Source of the DNA: RGIG2041 sp045537695 | GTDB lineage: Bacteria; Bacillota; Clostridia; UBA1381; UMGS1253 | NCBI GenBank assembly: GCA_045537695.1 | Contig: JAZSQB010000008.1 | Span: 1 to 50,260, forward strand | Direction: 5' to 3' | DNA: 50,260 nt | Part shown: in pieces, positions 41,421 through 49,430 of the stretch | Layout: each line of letters starts with the position of its first letter | Numbering within the stretch: the first letter of the stretch is position 1 | Translations under genes and position numbers: made by a program | The notes under the pieces: model-generated | The model's database searches: none | What the model was told of the DNA's origin: nothing | The model's input: only the letters and a program-made list of their open reading frames with translations

Positions 41421-41734
41421 GCACACACAAGTCCCCCGAACAGCTCAAGACAGCGCTGGTCGGTCACGCACTGACGACGCTGCTCAAGCGGGTGCGTTTT
41501 GCAGAAAAGAACGCGGCGCCACTGCTTACACTGATGGAAAAGCTCGCAGGCGATGCCAATATGACGGCGACGGAGAAAAAAACGCTGCTCGGCAAAATCA
41601 ACAGCTATTATCTGATGTCAACGGATGATTTGTTAAGCATTGTGGACGAGCTTTCCGCCGTCGATGCACCTGAAACCGTGCACCCTAAAATTCACGTTAC
41701 GATGAGCGAAGAGGTTGAAAAATGGGCGCATTAG
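41417..41734 (+). CDS. Putative terminase small subunit-like protein
   Basis: This 105-aa helical protein starts at ATG 41417 with AAGGAGA 6-8 nt upstream; an ATG at 41342 lies inside the preceding gene and is rejected. It directly precedes and overlaps (13 bp) the terminase large-subunit gene, the usual place and size of a small subunit that recognises packaging DNA. However, no clear helix-turn-helix is seen (the N-terminus is SPEQLKTALVGHALTTLLKR). The call rests on position and size. Confidence 0.45.
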   Translation: MSTHKSPEQLKTALVGHALTTLLKRVRFAEKNAAPLLTLMEKLAGDANMTATEKKTLLGKINSYYLMSTDDLLSIVDELSAVDAPETVHPKIHVTMSEEVEKWAH

Positions 41735-43083
41735 AAACAAATCTGCTTCGGCTGACCAAGCCTTATCCGAAGCAGGAAGCATTTTTCACGGCGGACAGCC
41801 GCTATATCGCCTACGGCGGTGCACGCGGCGGCGGTAAGAGCTGGGCAGCCCGCGTAAAAGCCGTCTTGCTTGCTTTAGAATACGATGGAATACAGATTCT
41901 GCTGTTGCGCCGCGACTTACATTCCCTGCGCGAAAATCATATTTATCCGCTCTTGTCCCTGCTCAAAGGCATCGCCGTCTACAAATCCACAACGCGCGAA
42001 TTTGTATTTAAAAACGGCAGCCGTATTGTGCTCGGCTACTGTGCCGCGGACAAGGATGTACTGCAGTATCAGGGACAAAGCTATGATGCGATTTTTATGG
42101 AGGAGGCAACCCAGTTTTCCGAATTTGCCTTTCTGGCACTCACGGAATCTAACCGCTCCAGTGGTCTTGTGCAGAAAGCGTTTCCCCCGCGGATGTATTT
42201 CACGTGCAACCCCGGCGGTGTCGGACACGGTTGGGTCAAGCGTTTATTTATTGACAAGCATTATAAAAACCGCGAGCGCGCCGAAGACTATACCTTTATC
42301 CCCTCCCGCGTCTATGACAATCCATATCTTTTGGAAAATTCGCCGGATTACGTGCGCACACTGGAAAATCTGCCGGAAAGCCGCCGCAAAGCAATGCTGG
42401 ATGGTGACTGGGACGTGTTTGAAGGGCAGTATTTTTCCGAGTTTGACCGAAAGCTGCACGTAATGGAACCGTTTGAAATTCCGGAGAGCTTTCACCGCTA
42501 CATTGCCATCGACTACGGTCTGGATATGCTCGCCTGTCTATGGATTGCCGTCGATCCGTACGGACACGCTTTCGTGTATCGGGAGTTATATGAATCCGGA
42601 CTCATTTTATCCGCCGCGGCGCAAAAAATTACGGAATACAATTGTGGCGATGTGCTCTATGGCGCATTTGCCCCGCCGGATTTATTTTTCCGCAGACAGG
42701 AAACCGGACAGAGCGCGATTGATATTTTTGCCGCGCACGGCATCAGCTTCAGCAAGTCCAACAACAACCGCGTTCAAGGGTGGTACAGCATCAAAGAATG
42801 GCTCAAACCCCTGGCAGATACAGACGGTTGTTTGCGGCCGAGACTGCGGATTTTTAAAAACTGCGTAAACTTAATCCGCACCCTACCGGCGCTTTGCTTT
42901 GACGCGAAAAATCCAAACGATACGGCAAAGGAGCCGCACGAGCTGACGCACGCACCCGATGCGTTGCGCGCTTTTACGGCATCGGTTTCCATTCCGTTCA
43001 CGCCGGAAGTGAATATGCAAACGCAGCTACCGGAAGAAGATTTTGAAAATACATACGATGACTTCCTGCGCTACGGTACATAA
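41722..43083 (+). CDS. terL: Phage terminase large subunit
   Basis: The protein is the ATP-driven DNA-packaging motor with a C-terminal nuclease. Seen: Walker A GGARGGGKS (residues 32-40), Walker B and catalytic Glu in YDAIFMEEATQFSE (about 113-126), the coupling motif FTCNPGGVGHGW, and a nuclease region starting AIDYGLDMLACLWIAVD near residue 257. The 453-aa length is typical of the terminase 3/6 families, and the frame is intact. Remarkably, no portal, protease, capsid or tail gene follows. Codon use resembles the host genes around it. It may be a domesticated relic or part of a satellite. Confidence 0.88.
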   Translation: MGALETNLLRLTKPYPKQEAFFTADSRYIAYGGARGGGKSWAARVKAVLLALEYDGIQILLLRRDLHSLRENHIYPLLSLLKGIAVYKSTTREFVFKNGSRIVLGYCAADKDVLQYQGQSYDAIFMEEATQFSEFAFLALTESNRSSGLVQKAFPPRMYFTCNPGGVGHGWVKRLFIDKHYKNRERAEDYTFIPSRVYDNPYLLENSPDYVRTLENLPESRRKAMLDGDWDVFEGQYFSEFDRKLHVMEPFEIPESFHRYIAIDYGLDMLACLWIAVDPYGHAFVYRELYESGLILSAAAQKITEYNCGDVLYGAFAPPDLFFRRQETGQSAIDIFAAHGISFSKSNNNRVQGWYSIKEWLKPLADTDGCLRPRLRIFKNCVNLIRTLPALCFDAKNPNDTAKEPHELTHAPDALRAFTASVSIPFTPEVNMQTQLPEEDFENTYDDFLRYGT

Positions 43084-43263
43084 AGCACGCAAAAATTCAC
43101 GTAACGTGTACATTTGTTCCGTATTTTGTATATTTTTGTCTTCATATACAATATTTGCTGTATTTATGGAGAAATTTGAAACTATTTGCTTTCGATTTCT
43201 ATTGCAGTTTTACAGATTTTATGCTAATCTATGCGTATAAAATATAAAGCGAGGCGTAAGAAA

Positions 43264-43440
43264 ATGCAAACCGGGGCAACATTAAAAGAATTACGGTCCA
43301 TTATTGACGAGCTGACAGCAAAACAGGAAACGATGCAGAAAAACGGCGATCTGCAAACAGCGCAGTTGCTTGCAGATACATTAGAACGGTTAAAACGCTA
43401 CCTAGCAGAAAAAGAAGCAACACACAGCTGCAGCAAGTAA
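43264..43440 (+). CDS. Small helical protein of unknown function
   Basis: This 58-aa frame starts at ATG 43264 with GAGG about 9 nt upstream. It is highly helical and charged (LKELRSIIDELTAKQETMQK, then LLADTLERLKRYLAEKE), so a short coiled coil or oligomerisation helix is likely. It is the last gene before the terminator and is separated by 180 bp from the terminase. No family is recognised. Confidence 0.55.
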   Translation: MQTGATLKELRSIIDELTAKQETMQKNGDLQTAQLLADTLERLKRYLAEKEATHSCSK

Positions 43441-43463
43441 GAACAAAATCCTACAAAAACATA

Positions 43464-43490
43464 GGGAGATGCCAAGGCATCTCCCCTTTT
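43464..43490 (+). terminator. Rho-independent terminator of the terminase unit
   Basis: GGGAGATGCC (43464-43473) and GGCATCTCCC (43476-43485) form a strong stem followed by CTTTT. It lies 23 bp after the stop codon of the last small gene, so the unit 40652-43490 has its own promoter and terminator. Confidence 0.85.
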
Positions 43491-43512
43491 ATTATTCAAA
43501 CTGTTGATTTTG

Positions 43513-43536
43513 CGGCAGGAGCAAGCCCTGCCCTGC
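43513..43536 (+). repeat. Second copy of a dispersed hairpin repeat
   Basis: CGGCAGGAGCAAGCCCTGCC matches 20049-20070 except for one missing C. GGCAGG and CCTGCC can pair. Both copies are intergenic, which suggests a small dispersed element of this genome. Confidence 0.55.
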
Positions 43537-43612
43537 AAACGCAATCGAAGTCAACATCCTAGGGGGGCTGGCATCCTCGGCACCCCGCAATTTTATCCCA
43601 TCCTTAAATCAT

Positions 43613-44467
43613 TTAACACCATCGGTGCAAAACGCTCCACGCCGAACCGTTCTGCAAACATAGTACATTTGCACATAACAGATAATATATGTTTTTACCG
43701 CAGCCACGCATTGTTTCAAAATTTCCCTGTCCCTTCGCAATCACCAGATCCGCCCGCTGAATTTTCTCGCACGCCGCCGGTGTAATCTTCTCTAAAACCG
43801 TGCCGGCAATTGCTGTGCCGTTATGGGAAACAGTCGCCACTGCATCAAGGTTCACCTGCTGTGCATCCTCCATCGTTGCATCATTGAGCACCGGCGCCCC
43901 GCGCACAATCGCATCTATCTGCACATCCGGATAGAGCTGACGGATGGTTTGTATCAGTAGCTTATCCGTCACGATTTCGCCGCAATTGTCCGTTAAATAA
44001 ACCAAGTGTTTTGCTTTGCCTAAATCCCGTTTTAAATTCTCGATTTCTACAGTATTGAGCTGCATCTGCGGCGCATCACTAAGCATATCCGAAAGCTTGT
44101 TTTCGTCCACACTGTCCATCGCGCCGAAATCGATAAAATTACCGAGCATCGCGTAGCCGACTGCCAAGGCAAACGGGTCTTTCGCCTCCGTAATCGCCTG
44201 CGCTATGGCTGGTGCTTTTTTCAGCATCAGCGCATTAAAATACTGCTTTTCTTTCGAAAAATCCTCCGACGCACCGAACATTTTCTGCTGTAGCGCCACA
44301 ATCGCATCGAGGATTTCCGGCGCACTCTGCTCTATTTTCGCCGTGCTCAAAATATGCAGTGCCGCCTGCATATACGCAAGCTTCTTCTCCTCCGTCACAT
44401 CGGGCGGATATTTTTTCATGTGCTTTTCAAGCAAACATTCTATACACTGTGTACTTAATCTGACCAT
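43613..44467 (-). CDS. DUF89/ARMT1-like protein with a frameshifted C-terminus
   Basis: The protein resembles DUF89 family members, metal-dependent phosphatases that remove damaged phosphorylated metabolites. Seen: a Cys-containing start (MVRLSTQCIECLLEKHM), the core LVYLTDNCGEIVTDKLLI with the conserved D-N-x-G-E, VRGAPVLNDATMEDA, and LVIAKGQGNFETMRG. ATG at 44467 has GGAGG 6 nt upstream; earlier starts are rejected. After NIYYLLC the frame continues as ANVLCLQNG, unlike the family. The +1 frame instead reads KCTMFAERFGV, then continues to a stop at 43593-43595. One base seems missing at the T run 43668-43670. Confidence 0.85.
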   Translation of the reverse strand: MVRLSTQCIECLLEKHMKKYPPDVTEEKKLAYMQAALHILSTAKIEQSAPEILDAIVALQQKMFGASEDFSKEKQYFNALMLKKAPAIAQAITEAKDPFALAVGYAMLGNFIDFGAMDSVDENKLSDMLSDAPQMQLNTVEIENLKRDLGKAKHLVYLTDNCGEIVTDKLLIQTIRQLYPDVQIDAIVRGAPVLNDATMEDAQQVNLDAVATVSHNGTAIAGTVLEKITPAACEKIQRADLVIAKGQGNFETMRGCGKNIYYLLCANVLCLQNGSAWSVLHRWC

Positions 44468-44532
44468 TGTCATCCTCCCTGGCTGTTTTTGTTTATTCTT
44501 CATGCTCCAATGCATCCAACTTTGTTGCATTT

Positions 44533-44562
44533 ATTATACCACACGACCACTTGTCAATGCAA
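44533..44562 (-). promoter_or_regulatory. Promoter of the DUF89 gene (divergent pair)
   Basis: Minus strand: -35 TTGCAT (44557-44562), 18-bp spacer, -10 TATAAT (44533-44538) preceded by TGG. It lies back to back with the PAP2 promoter; the two -35 regions sit next to each other. Confidence 0.65.
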
Positions 44563-44579
44563 TGCATTTATGCTACAAT
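44551..44579 (+). promoter_or_regulatory. Promoter of the PAP2 phosphatase gene
   Basis: -35 TTGTCA (44551-44556), 17-bp spacer, -10 TACAAT (44574-44579). The start codon is 20 bp downstream of the -10, preceded by AAAGGAGGG. Confidence 0.75.
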
Positions 44580-44599
44580 AACGTTAAAGGAGGGATTCC

Positions 44600-45472
44600 A
44601 TGTTTCCGTTTGAGATTGGTTTTTTAAAAATGTTAGAAGGTATACGCACGCCGTTTTTGAATAGCTTCTTCGAGTGTGTTTCTATGCTCGGCGAAGATAC
44701 CGTTTTAATTGTTTTGATGGCGGTGCTTTATTTTGGCTATAGCAAGGATATTGCGCGGAAAATCTTCTTTTCCACCGCGCTCTCCCTCGGCACCAACTGC
44801 GTGATTAAAAATTTCGTGCGCCTGCCGCGCCCGTTTGCAAACGACGCCGTCAGCTGCGTGCGCCCCGAAACTGCAACAGGTTATTCCTTCCCGAGCGGAC
44901 ATACGCAAACTATTGCGTCCTGGTCCACCACCCTCGCAGTGCATACCAAAAAGCGCACTTCTTATATCTTTTGCACGGTACTTATCGTGCTGATGGCATT
45001 TTCCAGAATGTATTTGGGCGCGCATTATCCGAGTGATGTCATCATCGGTGCACTGCTCGGCGTTTCCTTTGCGCTGCTCGGCAATCATTTATACGAACGT
45101 TTTCCAAACAAGACCGCGCTGTGTGGCGTGGTTATACTGCTGCTTACGCCACTCGCCGTGTATTATCTCAGCGCACCGGATGCGCAGTATGCAGACTTTT
45201 TTAAGCTATACGGTCTGTTTGCCGGCTTTACGCTCAGCATCCCGTTTGAAGAAAAGTTTATTCAGTTTACAAACAACGTTTCCGTCGGCAAATTTATCTT
45301 GCGCATCGTATGCGTCAGCATCCTTGCTGCACTGATGAAATCGGGACTGAAAAAGCTGTTTGCCTGCGACCAACTGCAGCTCTCGCTTATACTGGACGGC
45401 GTCCGTTATTTCGTTCTCGCCTTCGTCATCCTCGGCATCTGCCCGTGGATATTTAAAAAGCTGCAGATATAA
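44600..45472 (+). CDS. PAP2 family membrane phosphatase
   Basis: This 290-aa integral membrane protein belongs to the PAP2 superfamily and probably dephosphorylates a lipid phosphate such as undecaprenyl or diacylglycerol pyrophosphate. The three catalytic motifs are visible: KNFVRLPRP (about residues 70-78), YSFPSGHTQT (about 95-104) and SRMYLGAHYPSDVIIG (about 136-151). About seven hydrophobic segments are present, and the C-terminal third is an extra membrane region. AAAGGAGGG lies 6 nt upstream of the ATG. Confidence 0.93.
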   Translation: MFPFEIGFLKMLEGIRTPFLNSFFECVSMLGEDTVLIVLMAVLYFGYSKDIARKIFFSTALSLGTNCVIKNFVRLPRPFANDAVSCVRPETATGYSFPSGHTQTIASWSTTLAVHTKKRTSYIFCTVLIVLMAFSRMYLGAHYPSDVIIGALLGVSFALLGNHLYERFPNKTALCGVVILLLTPLAVYYLSAPDAQYADFFKLYGLFAGFTLSIPFEEKFIQFTNNVSVGKFILRIVCVSILAALMKSGLKKLFACDQLQLSLILDGVRYFVLAFVILGICPWIFKKLQI

Positions 45473-45476
45473 GCGC

Positions 45477-45508
45477 AAAGGGCAGTTCAAATTGGACTGC
45501 CCTTTTTT
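45477..45508 (+). terminator. Rho-independent terminator after the PAP2 gene
   Basis: GGGCAGT (45480-45486) and ACTGCCC (45496-45502) form the stem and a T run follows at 45503-45508. It begins 5 bp after the stop codon. Confidence 0.9.
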
Positions 45509-45665
45509 CTATATTATATCCGAAGGCAATAACCCTTGCTGCGCAAATAACACAGCAAAGCAATACCACGCTTCGCATTATGCGCCCAGCGCAGCAGTAC
45601 CAATGCCCCACAACATTGTCAAGGATTTTCAATGCACACCAATTCTCATATATATGCATCCTTTC

Positions 45666-46805
45666 TTAATAGGTCAAGTTATAATTATATAATGTCTGCA
45701 AAGTCGCCTGTATTGCTTCAAAGTCGCCATTGTCATACAATTCCGCTCTGACCATACGGTACAGCATTGTGCGAAGCCCCTGCGCGGGGGAGCTTAGCAA
45801 ATGCATTGCAAAATAAACCGAAATCCCATTTTCCATATCCACCGCCAGATAAGCGCCTGCCGCACCGCCCCATCCAAAATCGCCGAGCTTGCCATCCGCC
45901 TTGGGCGTGCGAATGCCGAGACCATAGCCGTGCGTACCGCTATACCAATACGTACTTTTTTGCGTCGCCGTTAAGCGATCGGTCATCATCAGCTTGAGCG
46001 TTTCGGGTTTGAGGAACTTATGCGTACGCAAGCCTTCTAAAAACTTAATGTAATCGTCCGTTGTGGAAATACATCCCGCACCGCCGGCTACATATTCACT
46101 GCCGAGCTTATAGCGGAAAATCGGCTTTTTGATATTTACAGCTTTGCCGTCTACAAAGCTGTACTGCTGCGCAAGCGTTTCGATTTCATTCTCCGGCAGC
46201 ATAAAGGTCGAATTTTGCATACCGACCACATCGAAAATGTGCTTTTTTACATACACTTCAAACTTTTCGCCCGAAAGCACTTCCACCAACGCCGCCAGCA
46301 CATCGTGGCAAAGGCTATACTGCCATTGTGTACCCGGCTCAAACGAAAGCGGCTCCTGTGCAAGATAGCGCATTGTCTCGCGCATCGGGCATCTGCCGTC
46401 CGTTTCCCTGCGCGCTTGTTTCAGCGATGGCGAAAGGCAATCATACGTAAAGCCTGCGGTCATTTCAAACAAGTGCTTGATTAAAATCGGCTTTTCTGCC
46501 TTGCGAATGCCGTCTTCGGTTTTTACCGTCATTGCTTTAAATTCCGGCATATAGTCCGACAGCTCGTCTTCCAGAGAAAACAATCCCTTTTCCCAAAGCT
46601 GCATCGCCGCCGTTACGGTAATCACCTTCGAGCAGGAATAGATATTGTATCTTTCCTTGCCTGTCAGTTTCGCCTTGTTTTCAAGGTCGCTGTAGCCGTT
46701 CATATGCCGAAGGATACATTCGCCGTCTTTGTATACCGCGAGGTCAAACCCAGGTACACCGATATCCAAAAACGAATCACAAAACTTTTTCAATTTTTCA
46801 AACAT
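45666..46805 (-). CDS. Serine hydrolase of the beta-lactamase/DD-peptidase fold
   Basis: This 379-aa cytoplasmic-looking protein belongs to the beta-lactamase-related (class C/esterase) family. The catalytic SxxK motif is in NIYSCSKVITVTAAMQLW (about residue 60), the Tyr motif is probably WQYSLCHDVLAALVE (about 165), and GTHGYGLGI stands where the HxG-type motif is expected. It has no signal peptide. Family members include esterases, D-aminopeptidases and penicillin-binding-like proteins, so the substrate cannot be told. ATG at 46805 is chosen (GGAGAG 7 nt upstream) over 46847. Confidence 0.85.
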   Translation of the reverse strand: MFEKLKKFCDSFLDIGVPGFDLAVYKDGECILRHMNGYSDLENKAKLTGKERYNIYSCSKVITVTAAMQLWEKGLFSLEDELSDYMPEFKAMTVKTEDGIRKAEKPILIKHLFEMTAGFTYDCLSPSLKQARRETDGRCPMRETMRYLAQEPLSFEPGTQWQYSLCHDVLAALVEVLSGEKFEVYVKKHIFDVVGMQNSTFMLPENEIETLAQQYSFVDGKAVNIKKPIFRYKLGSEYVAGGAGCISTTDDYIKFLEGLRTHKFLKPETLKLMMTDRLTATQKSTYWYSGTHGYGLGIRTPKADGKLGDFGWGGAAGAYLAVDMENGISVYFAMHLLSSPAQGLRTMLYRMVRAELYDNGDFEAIQATLQTLYNYNLTY

Positions 46806-47010
46806 AAGTATTCTCTCCTGTATATTAAATATGCGGTCAGCATACAAATACCAAAACCGTTTCCATTTTGTTTAAATGATAAACATCTGAGTTATACCTA
46901 TCCGCGATCTGTGTCCACAACTGCTTTGCAGCCGTGTTTTTTTGTTATATTTTATATCCCACTTTCCATGATACATGGAATATAAAACTGTATAATCTAT
47001 ATACCAATAT
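46806..47010. other. Spacer with a hairpin before the repeat array
   Basis: No gene is seen. TTCCATG (46964-46970) and CATGGAA (46974-46980) pair, flanked by TTTTATA (46950-46956) and TATAAAA (46981-46987). The structure sits at the end of the gene array on the minus strand. Possible serine hydrolase promoter elements (TTGGTA/TATTTA on the minus strand) are weak. Confidence 0.45.
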
Positions 47011-47088
47011 CATTTGACGATTGCGACACATAAGGTTTAGATGCAAACCCTTTTAGCCGTAGTTTATGTTGAGTTAGGAACAAAAAAA
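47011..47088 (-). repeat. Array repeat element copy 1 (terminal copy)
   Basis: It shares the core TTGCGACACATAAGGTTTAG (plus strand, from 47021) and GTTAGGAAC near 47073, but its left side has diverged from the other copies. It lies after the stop codon of the 47090-47545 gene. Confidence 0.75.
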
Positions 47089-47089
47089 T

Positions 47090-47545
47090 TCACTTCACTT
47101 CAAACCAAGATACATCTTTTAGTTCATCCCACATAGCGACTGATTTATTATAACTAATTTCAATTAAAGCACTATCGAACTCTTTATTGTTGTTGAAGAG
47201 CAAATATATTTTAGCCTTATAACCATCATTGGTTTTACTCTCATCATACTGCAACAATATAGTATCTCGGAAATCGACATTATTTAAATCATTAACAGAA
47301 ATAATTTCACTATTGTTTTTATAGAGAACTAATTGCTCTATCGTAGGCAGTTGAAGCATTACCATTCCCTCACCTGATTGATGAGCTTTGTCGTGCGGAT
47401 TCATAGGATGTTCTGATAAAATTTCCATCCAATCCATTTCAAATACGAGGGTATAATTTTCATAATACAATCTTGAACATTCGCAATCATGAAAATCAAT
47501 ATACTTAAGATTGTTTTCGCTAATTACACTAAATTTCTTATTCAA
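47090..47545 (-). CDS. Small array protein, immunity-like, unknown
   Basis: I do not recognise this 151-aa protein. It is acidic and mostly beta-rich, with an FHDCECSRLYYENY block near the start; similar short Phe-His-Asp blocks occur in several immunity-protein families, which is only a hint. There is no signal peptide or membrane segment. The start is TTG at 47545, with GAGGTGA directly before it and GGAGG about 9 nt upstream. AT-rich codon use contrasts with the left part of the window. It lies between repeat copies 2 and 1. Confidence 0.7.
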   Translation of the reverse strand: MNKKFSVISENNLKYIDFHDCECSRLYYENYTLVFEMDWMEILSEHPMNPHDKAHQSGEGMVMLQLPTIEQLVLYKNNSEIISVNDLNNVDFRDTILLQYDESKTNDGYKAKIYLLFNNNKEFDSALIEISYNKSVAMWDELKDVSWFEVK

Positions 47546-47556
47546 TCACCTCATCC

Positions 47557-47650
47557 TCCTTTCGACAACATTCGACATATCCATATTGCGACACATAAGG
47601 TTTAGATGCAAACCTTTTGGTGTGATGTTCATGTTAAGTTAGAAGTAAAA
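47557..47650 (-). repeat. Array repeat element copy 2
   Basis: On the gene strand it begins just after the upstream gene's stop codon with CTTCTAACTTAACATG, carries the hairpin AAGGTTT-GCATCT-AAACCTT, then ATGTCGAATGTTGTCGAAAG, and runs into the AGGAGG that serves the next gene. Confidence 0.8.
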
Positions 47651-47656
47651 AATCTA

Positions 47657-47983
47657 TTAAAAGTTAATATAATAATTTACAAGTCTAATCCAAAAACTGT
47701 TTGAATTAGAAATCAATATATATCCGATAATTCCAATAACAAAAATTGTAATTGGGATAAGTTGTTTAATATCTTTATTTGCAATGCTTTTAATAACCGA
47801 AAATAATATCAAACCCAAAGACAAAAGAATGAAAAACCCAAATAAAAGAGGTGTTACCATCCCTAAAACCATCTCTGCACCAAGATTGTATATATCTGCC
47901 CATTCTCCCAGATAATTTAGCAATGGGTCAAAAAGAATAAAAGTAATAACAACAATTATATTTGTTAAGATTAGTTTTTTCAT
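47657..47983 (-). CDS. Small array membrane protein, unknown
   Basis: This 108-aa protein has three probable transmembrane segments (about residues 4-22, 37-62 and 78-98, for example LLFGFFILLSLGLILFSVI) and little else. ATG at 47983 (MKKLILTN) is preferred, with AAAGGAAG 7-8 nt upstream, over 48007 inside the repeat. The AAAGGA comes from repeat copy 3. No family is recognised. Small membrane proteins of this kind are seen among immunity proteins to membrane-active toxins, but that is speculative. Confidence 0.65.
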   Translation of the reverse strand: MKKLILTNIIVVITFILFDPLLNYLGEWADIYNLGAEMVLGMVTPLLFGFFILLSLGLILFSVIKSIANKDIKQLIPITIFVIGIIGYILISNSNSFWIRLVNYYINF

Positions 47984-47994
47984 TTCTGCACTTC

Positions 47995-48090
47995 CTTTCG
48001 ACAACATTCGACATATCCATATTGCGAGGCATAAGGTTTAGATGCAAACCTTTTTAACGCAAGTTCATATCAAGTTAGAACTGAAAAACA
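47995..48090 (-). repeat. Array repeat element copy 3
   Basis: It contains the same core hairpin AAGGTTT-GCATCT-AAACCTT and the ATGTCGAATGTTGTCGAAAG end, followed by GGAAG. The flanking arms differ (GCG/CGC pairing replaces the GTGT/ACAC of copies 2 and 5), which suggests that pairing is conserved. Confidence 0.8.
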
Positions 48091-48111
48091 CATTAATAAT
48101 GTGAATTTTAT

Positions 48112-48606
48112 TCAATAAATATCTCCATAAAACCATAATGTTGTTTTACTCGTAAAATCCTCATCTATAATTGTTTCATAATATCCTTTTTCTTTAAGAT
48201 CAGATACAATATGACGGTCTTGGATAAAAGATTTCCCTTGTTTGATAATTGGATCCCAAGTTTGTTCTGTTGAGTCTCTTAACCAAAAAGAATTATAGTA
48301 GTTTTCATTATAGAAAATAATAATTTGTGAGTCCCCGAAGTTCGGCTCATCAATACTTGCAACTACTTTGCAAAAAGGTAAACCATTAGGTTTATGCTCT
48401 ATAATTTCAGCGGTTTTATCAAGCCAAGCCTTGCAAAATGCGGTTTTGATTTTCCCATTTGTTTTAGGAGATGAAATAAACTGACTAAACGGAACATGAA
48501 AATGTTCATAGTTATGGTCTGTATTTTGAAAAGGGCATATTTGATTTATACTATTTAGCAAAACTCTTAATTTTCGTTTTTGTCCTCTTTCCTTTTTATA
48601 ACTCAT
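48112..48606 (-). CDS. DUF3916-like small array protein
   Basis: This 164-aa soluble protein begins MSYKKERGQKRKLRVLLNSI and continues FHVPFSQFISSPKTNG. That opening agrees with what I recall of DUF3916, an uncharacterised family found in Bacillota; I could not verify this. No catalytic motif or membrane segment is seen. The start ATG at 48606 has GAGGTT about 7 nt upstream, which does not come from the repeat, unlike its neighbours. It sits between repeat copies 4 and 3. Confidence 0.7.
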   Translation of the reverse strand: MSYKKERGQKRKLRVLLNSINQICPFQNTDHNYEHFHVPFSQFISSPKTNGKIKTAFCKAWLDKTAEIIEHKPNGLPFCKVVASIDEPNFGDSQIIIFYNENYYNSFWLRDSTEQTWDPIIKQGKSFIQDRHIVSDLKEKGYYETIIDEDFTSKTTLWFYGDIY

Positions 48607-48643
48607 ATATACTAACCTCGGTTTCTGAATTGTTATTTATTAT

Positions 48644-48738
48644 TCCAACATTATTCGACATATTTATATTGCGAGTCATAAGGTTTAGATGCAAAGCTTT
48701 TTGATGTTATGCTCGTGTTCAGTCAGGAACAAAAAAAT
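48644..48738 (-). repeat. Array repeat element copy 4
   Basis: This copy is more diverged. The central hairpin has one change (AGCTTTGCATCTAAACCT on the gene strand). It lacks the GTCGAAAGGAGG end; the next gene has its own RBS. Confidence 0.75.
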
Positions 48739-49340
48739 CAATACTGTGCTTCGCAAAAATACAGCTTATCTGTTATCTCTTGGGTATAAAAAATATTATA
48801 ATCACCATCTATATACTTGTATCCTTCTTCATCCTCTTCCATTTGTGAAGGTTCACACACAATATTTCCTCCTGCTAATACCGATACTGCATAAGGTTTA
48901 CCACTTGGAGAATAATAAAACATATAGTCTTGACTTGATGGGGCAATTCCTTTACCACCACAATCGAAAATTATTATATCGTTGTCAATACCAATATGTG
49001 TCACTGGACTACCATCCAATAACTCTGCAAAAACATCATCTGAAATTTCCACTCTATTTTCTGTGGAACTCTTTTTAATTTCTACATATAATCCATCAAC
49101 ATCATCAGTATATTTATCTATTTTAGAGTTACCTACTCCAACAACTTCCTCTCCGTAATTAAGTGAAACCCTTAAGGGAAGCTCGTCTATTTTATCGATG
49201 ACACTATAAATTAAACTCTCATTTTCCATAACATAATCAAATAATTTCTCTTTCTTACTTTTTGTATTCGATAAAAAACCTATTAAAACAATAGCTATTA
49301 ACAAAACAAAGGTAATTACAAACAGTCTTTTTTTATTCAT
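48738..49340 (-). CDS. Membrane-anchored small array protein, unknown
   Basis: This 200-aa protein has an N-terminal signal anchor (about residues 5-24, LFVITFVLLIAIVLIGFL) followed by a predicted extracellular domain. That domain holds KIDKYTDDVDGLYVEIKKSS and a cysteine-bearing segment (IIIFDCGGKGIAPSSQDYMF). ATG at 49340 is preferred (AAAGGAAAA upstream, from repeat copy 5); the frame's earlier ATG at 49397 lies in the repeat. The pattern of a single-pass anchor with a small extracytoplasmic domain is unrecognised. Confidence 0.7.
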   Translation of the reverse strand: MNKKRLFVITFVLLIAIVLIGFLSNTKSKKEKLFDYVMENESLIYSVIDKIDELPLRVSLNYGEEVVGVGNSKIDKYTDDVDGLYVEIKKSSTENRVEISDDVFAELLDGSPVTHIGIDNDIIIFDCGGKGIAPSSQDYMFYYSPSGKPYAVSVLAGGNIVCEPSQMEEDEEGYKYIDGDYNIFYTQEITDKLYFCEAQY

Positions 49341-49351
49341 ATAAATTTTCC

Positions 49352-49430
49352 TTTCGACAAATTTCTCCACATTGCGACACATAAGGTTTAGATGCAAACC
49401 TTTTCGGTGTCAAGTTCGTGTTTCGCTATG
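49352..49430 (-). repeat. Array repeat element copy 5
   Basis: The core hairpin is intact and the outer arms pair as GACAC/GTGTC. The right side has diverged where the adjoining gene ends. The gene-strand end GTCGAAAGGA provides the RBS of the next gene. Confidence 0.78.
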
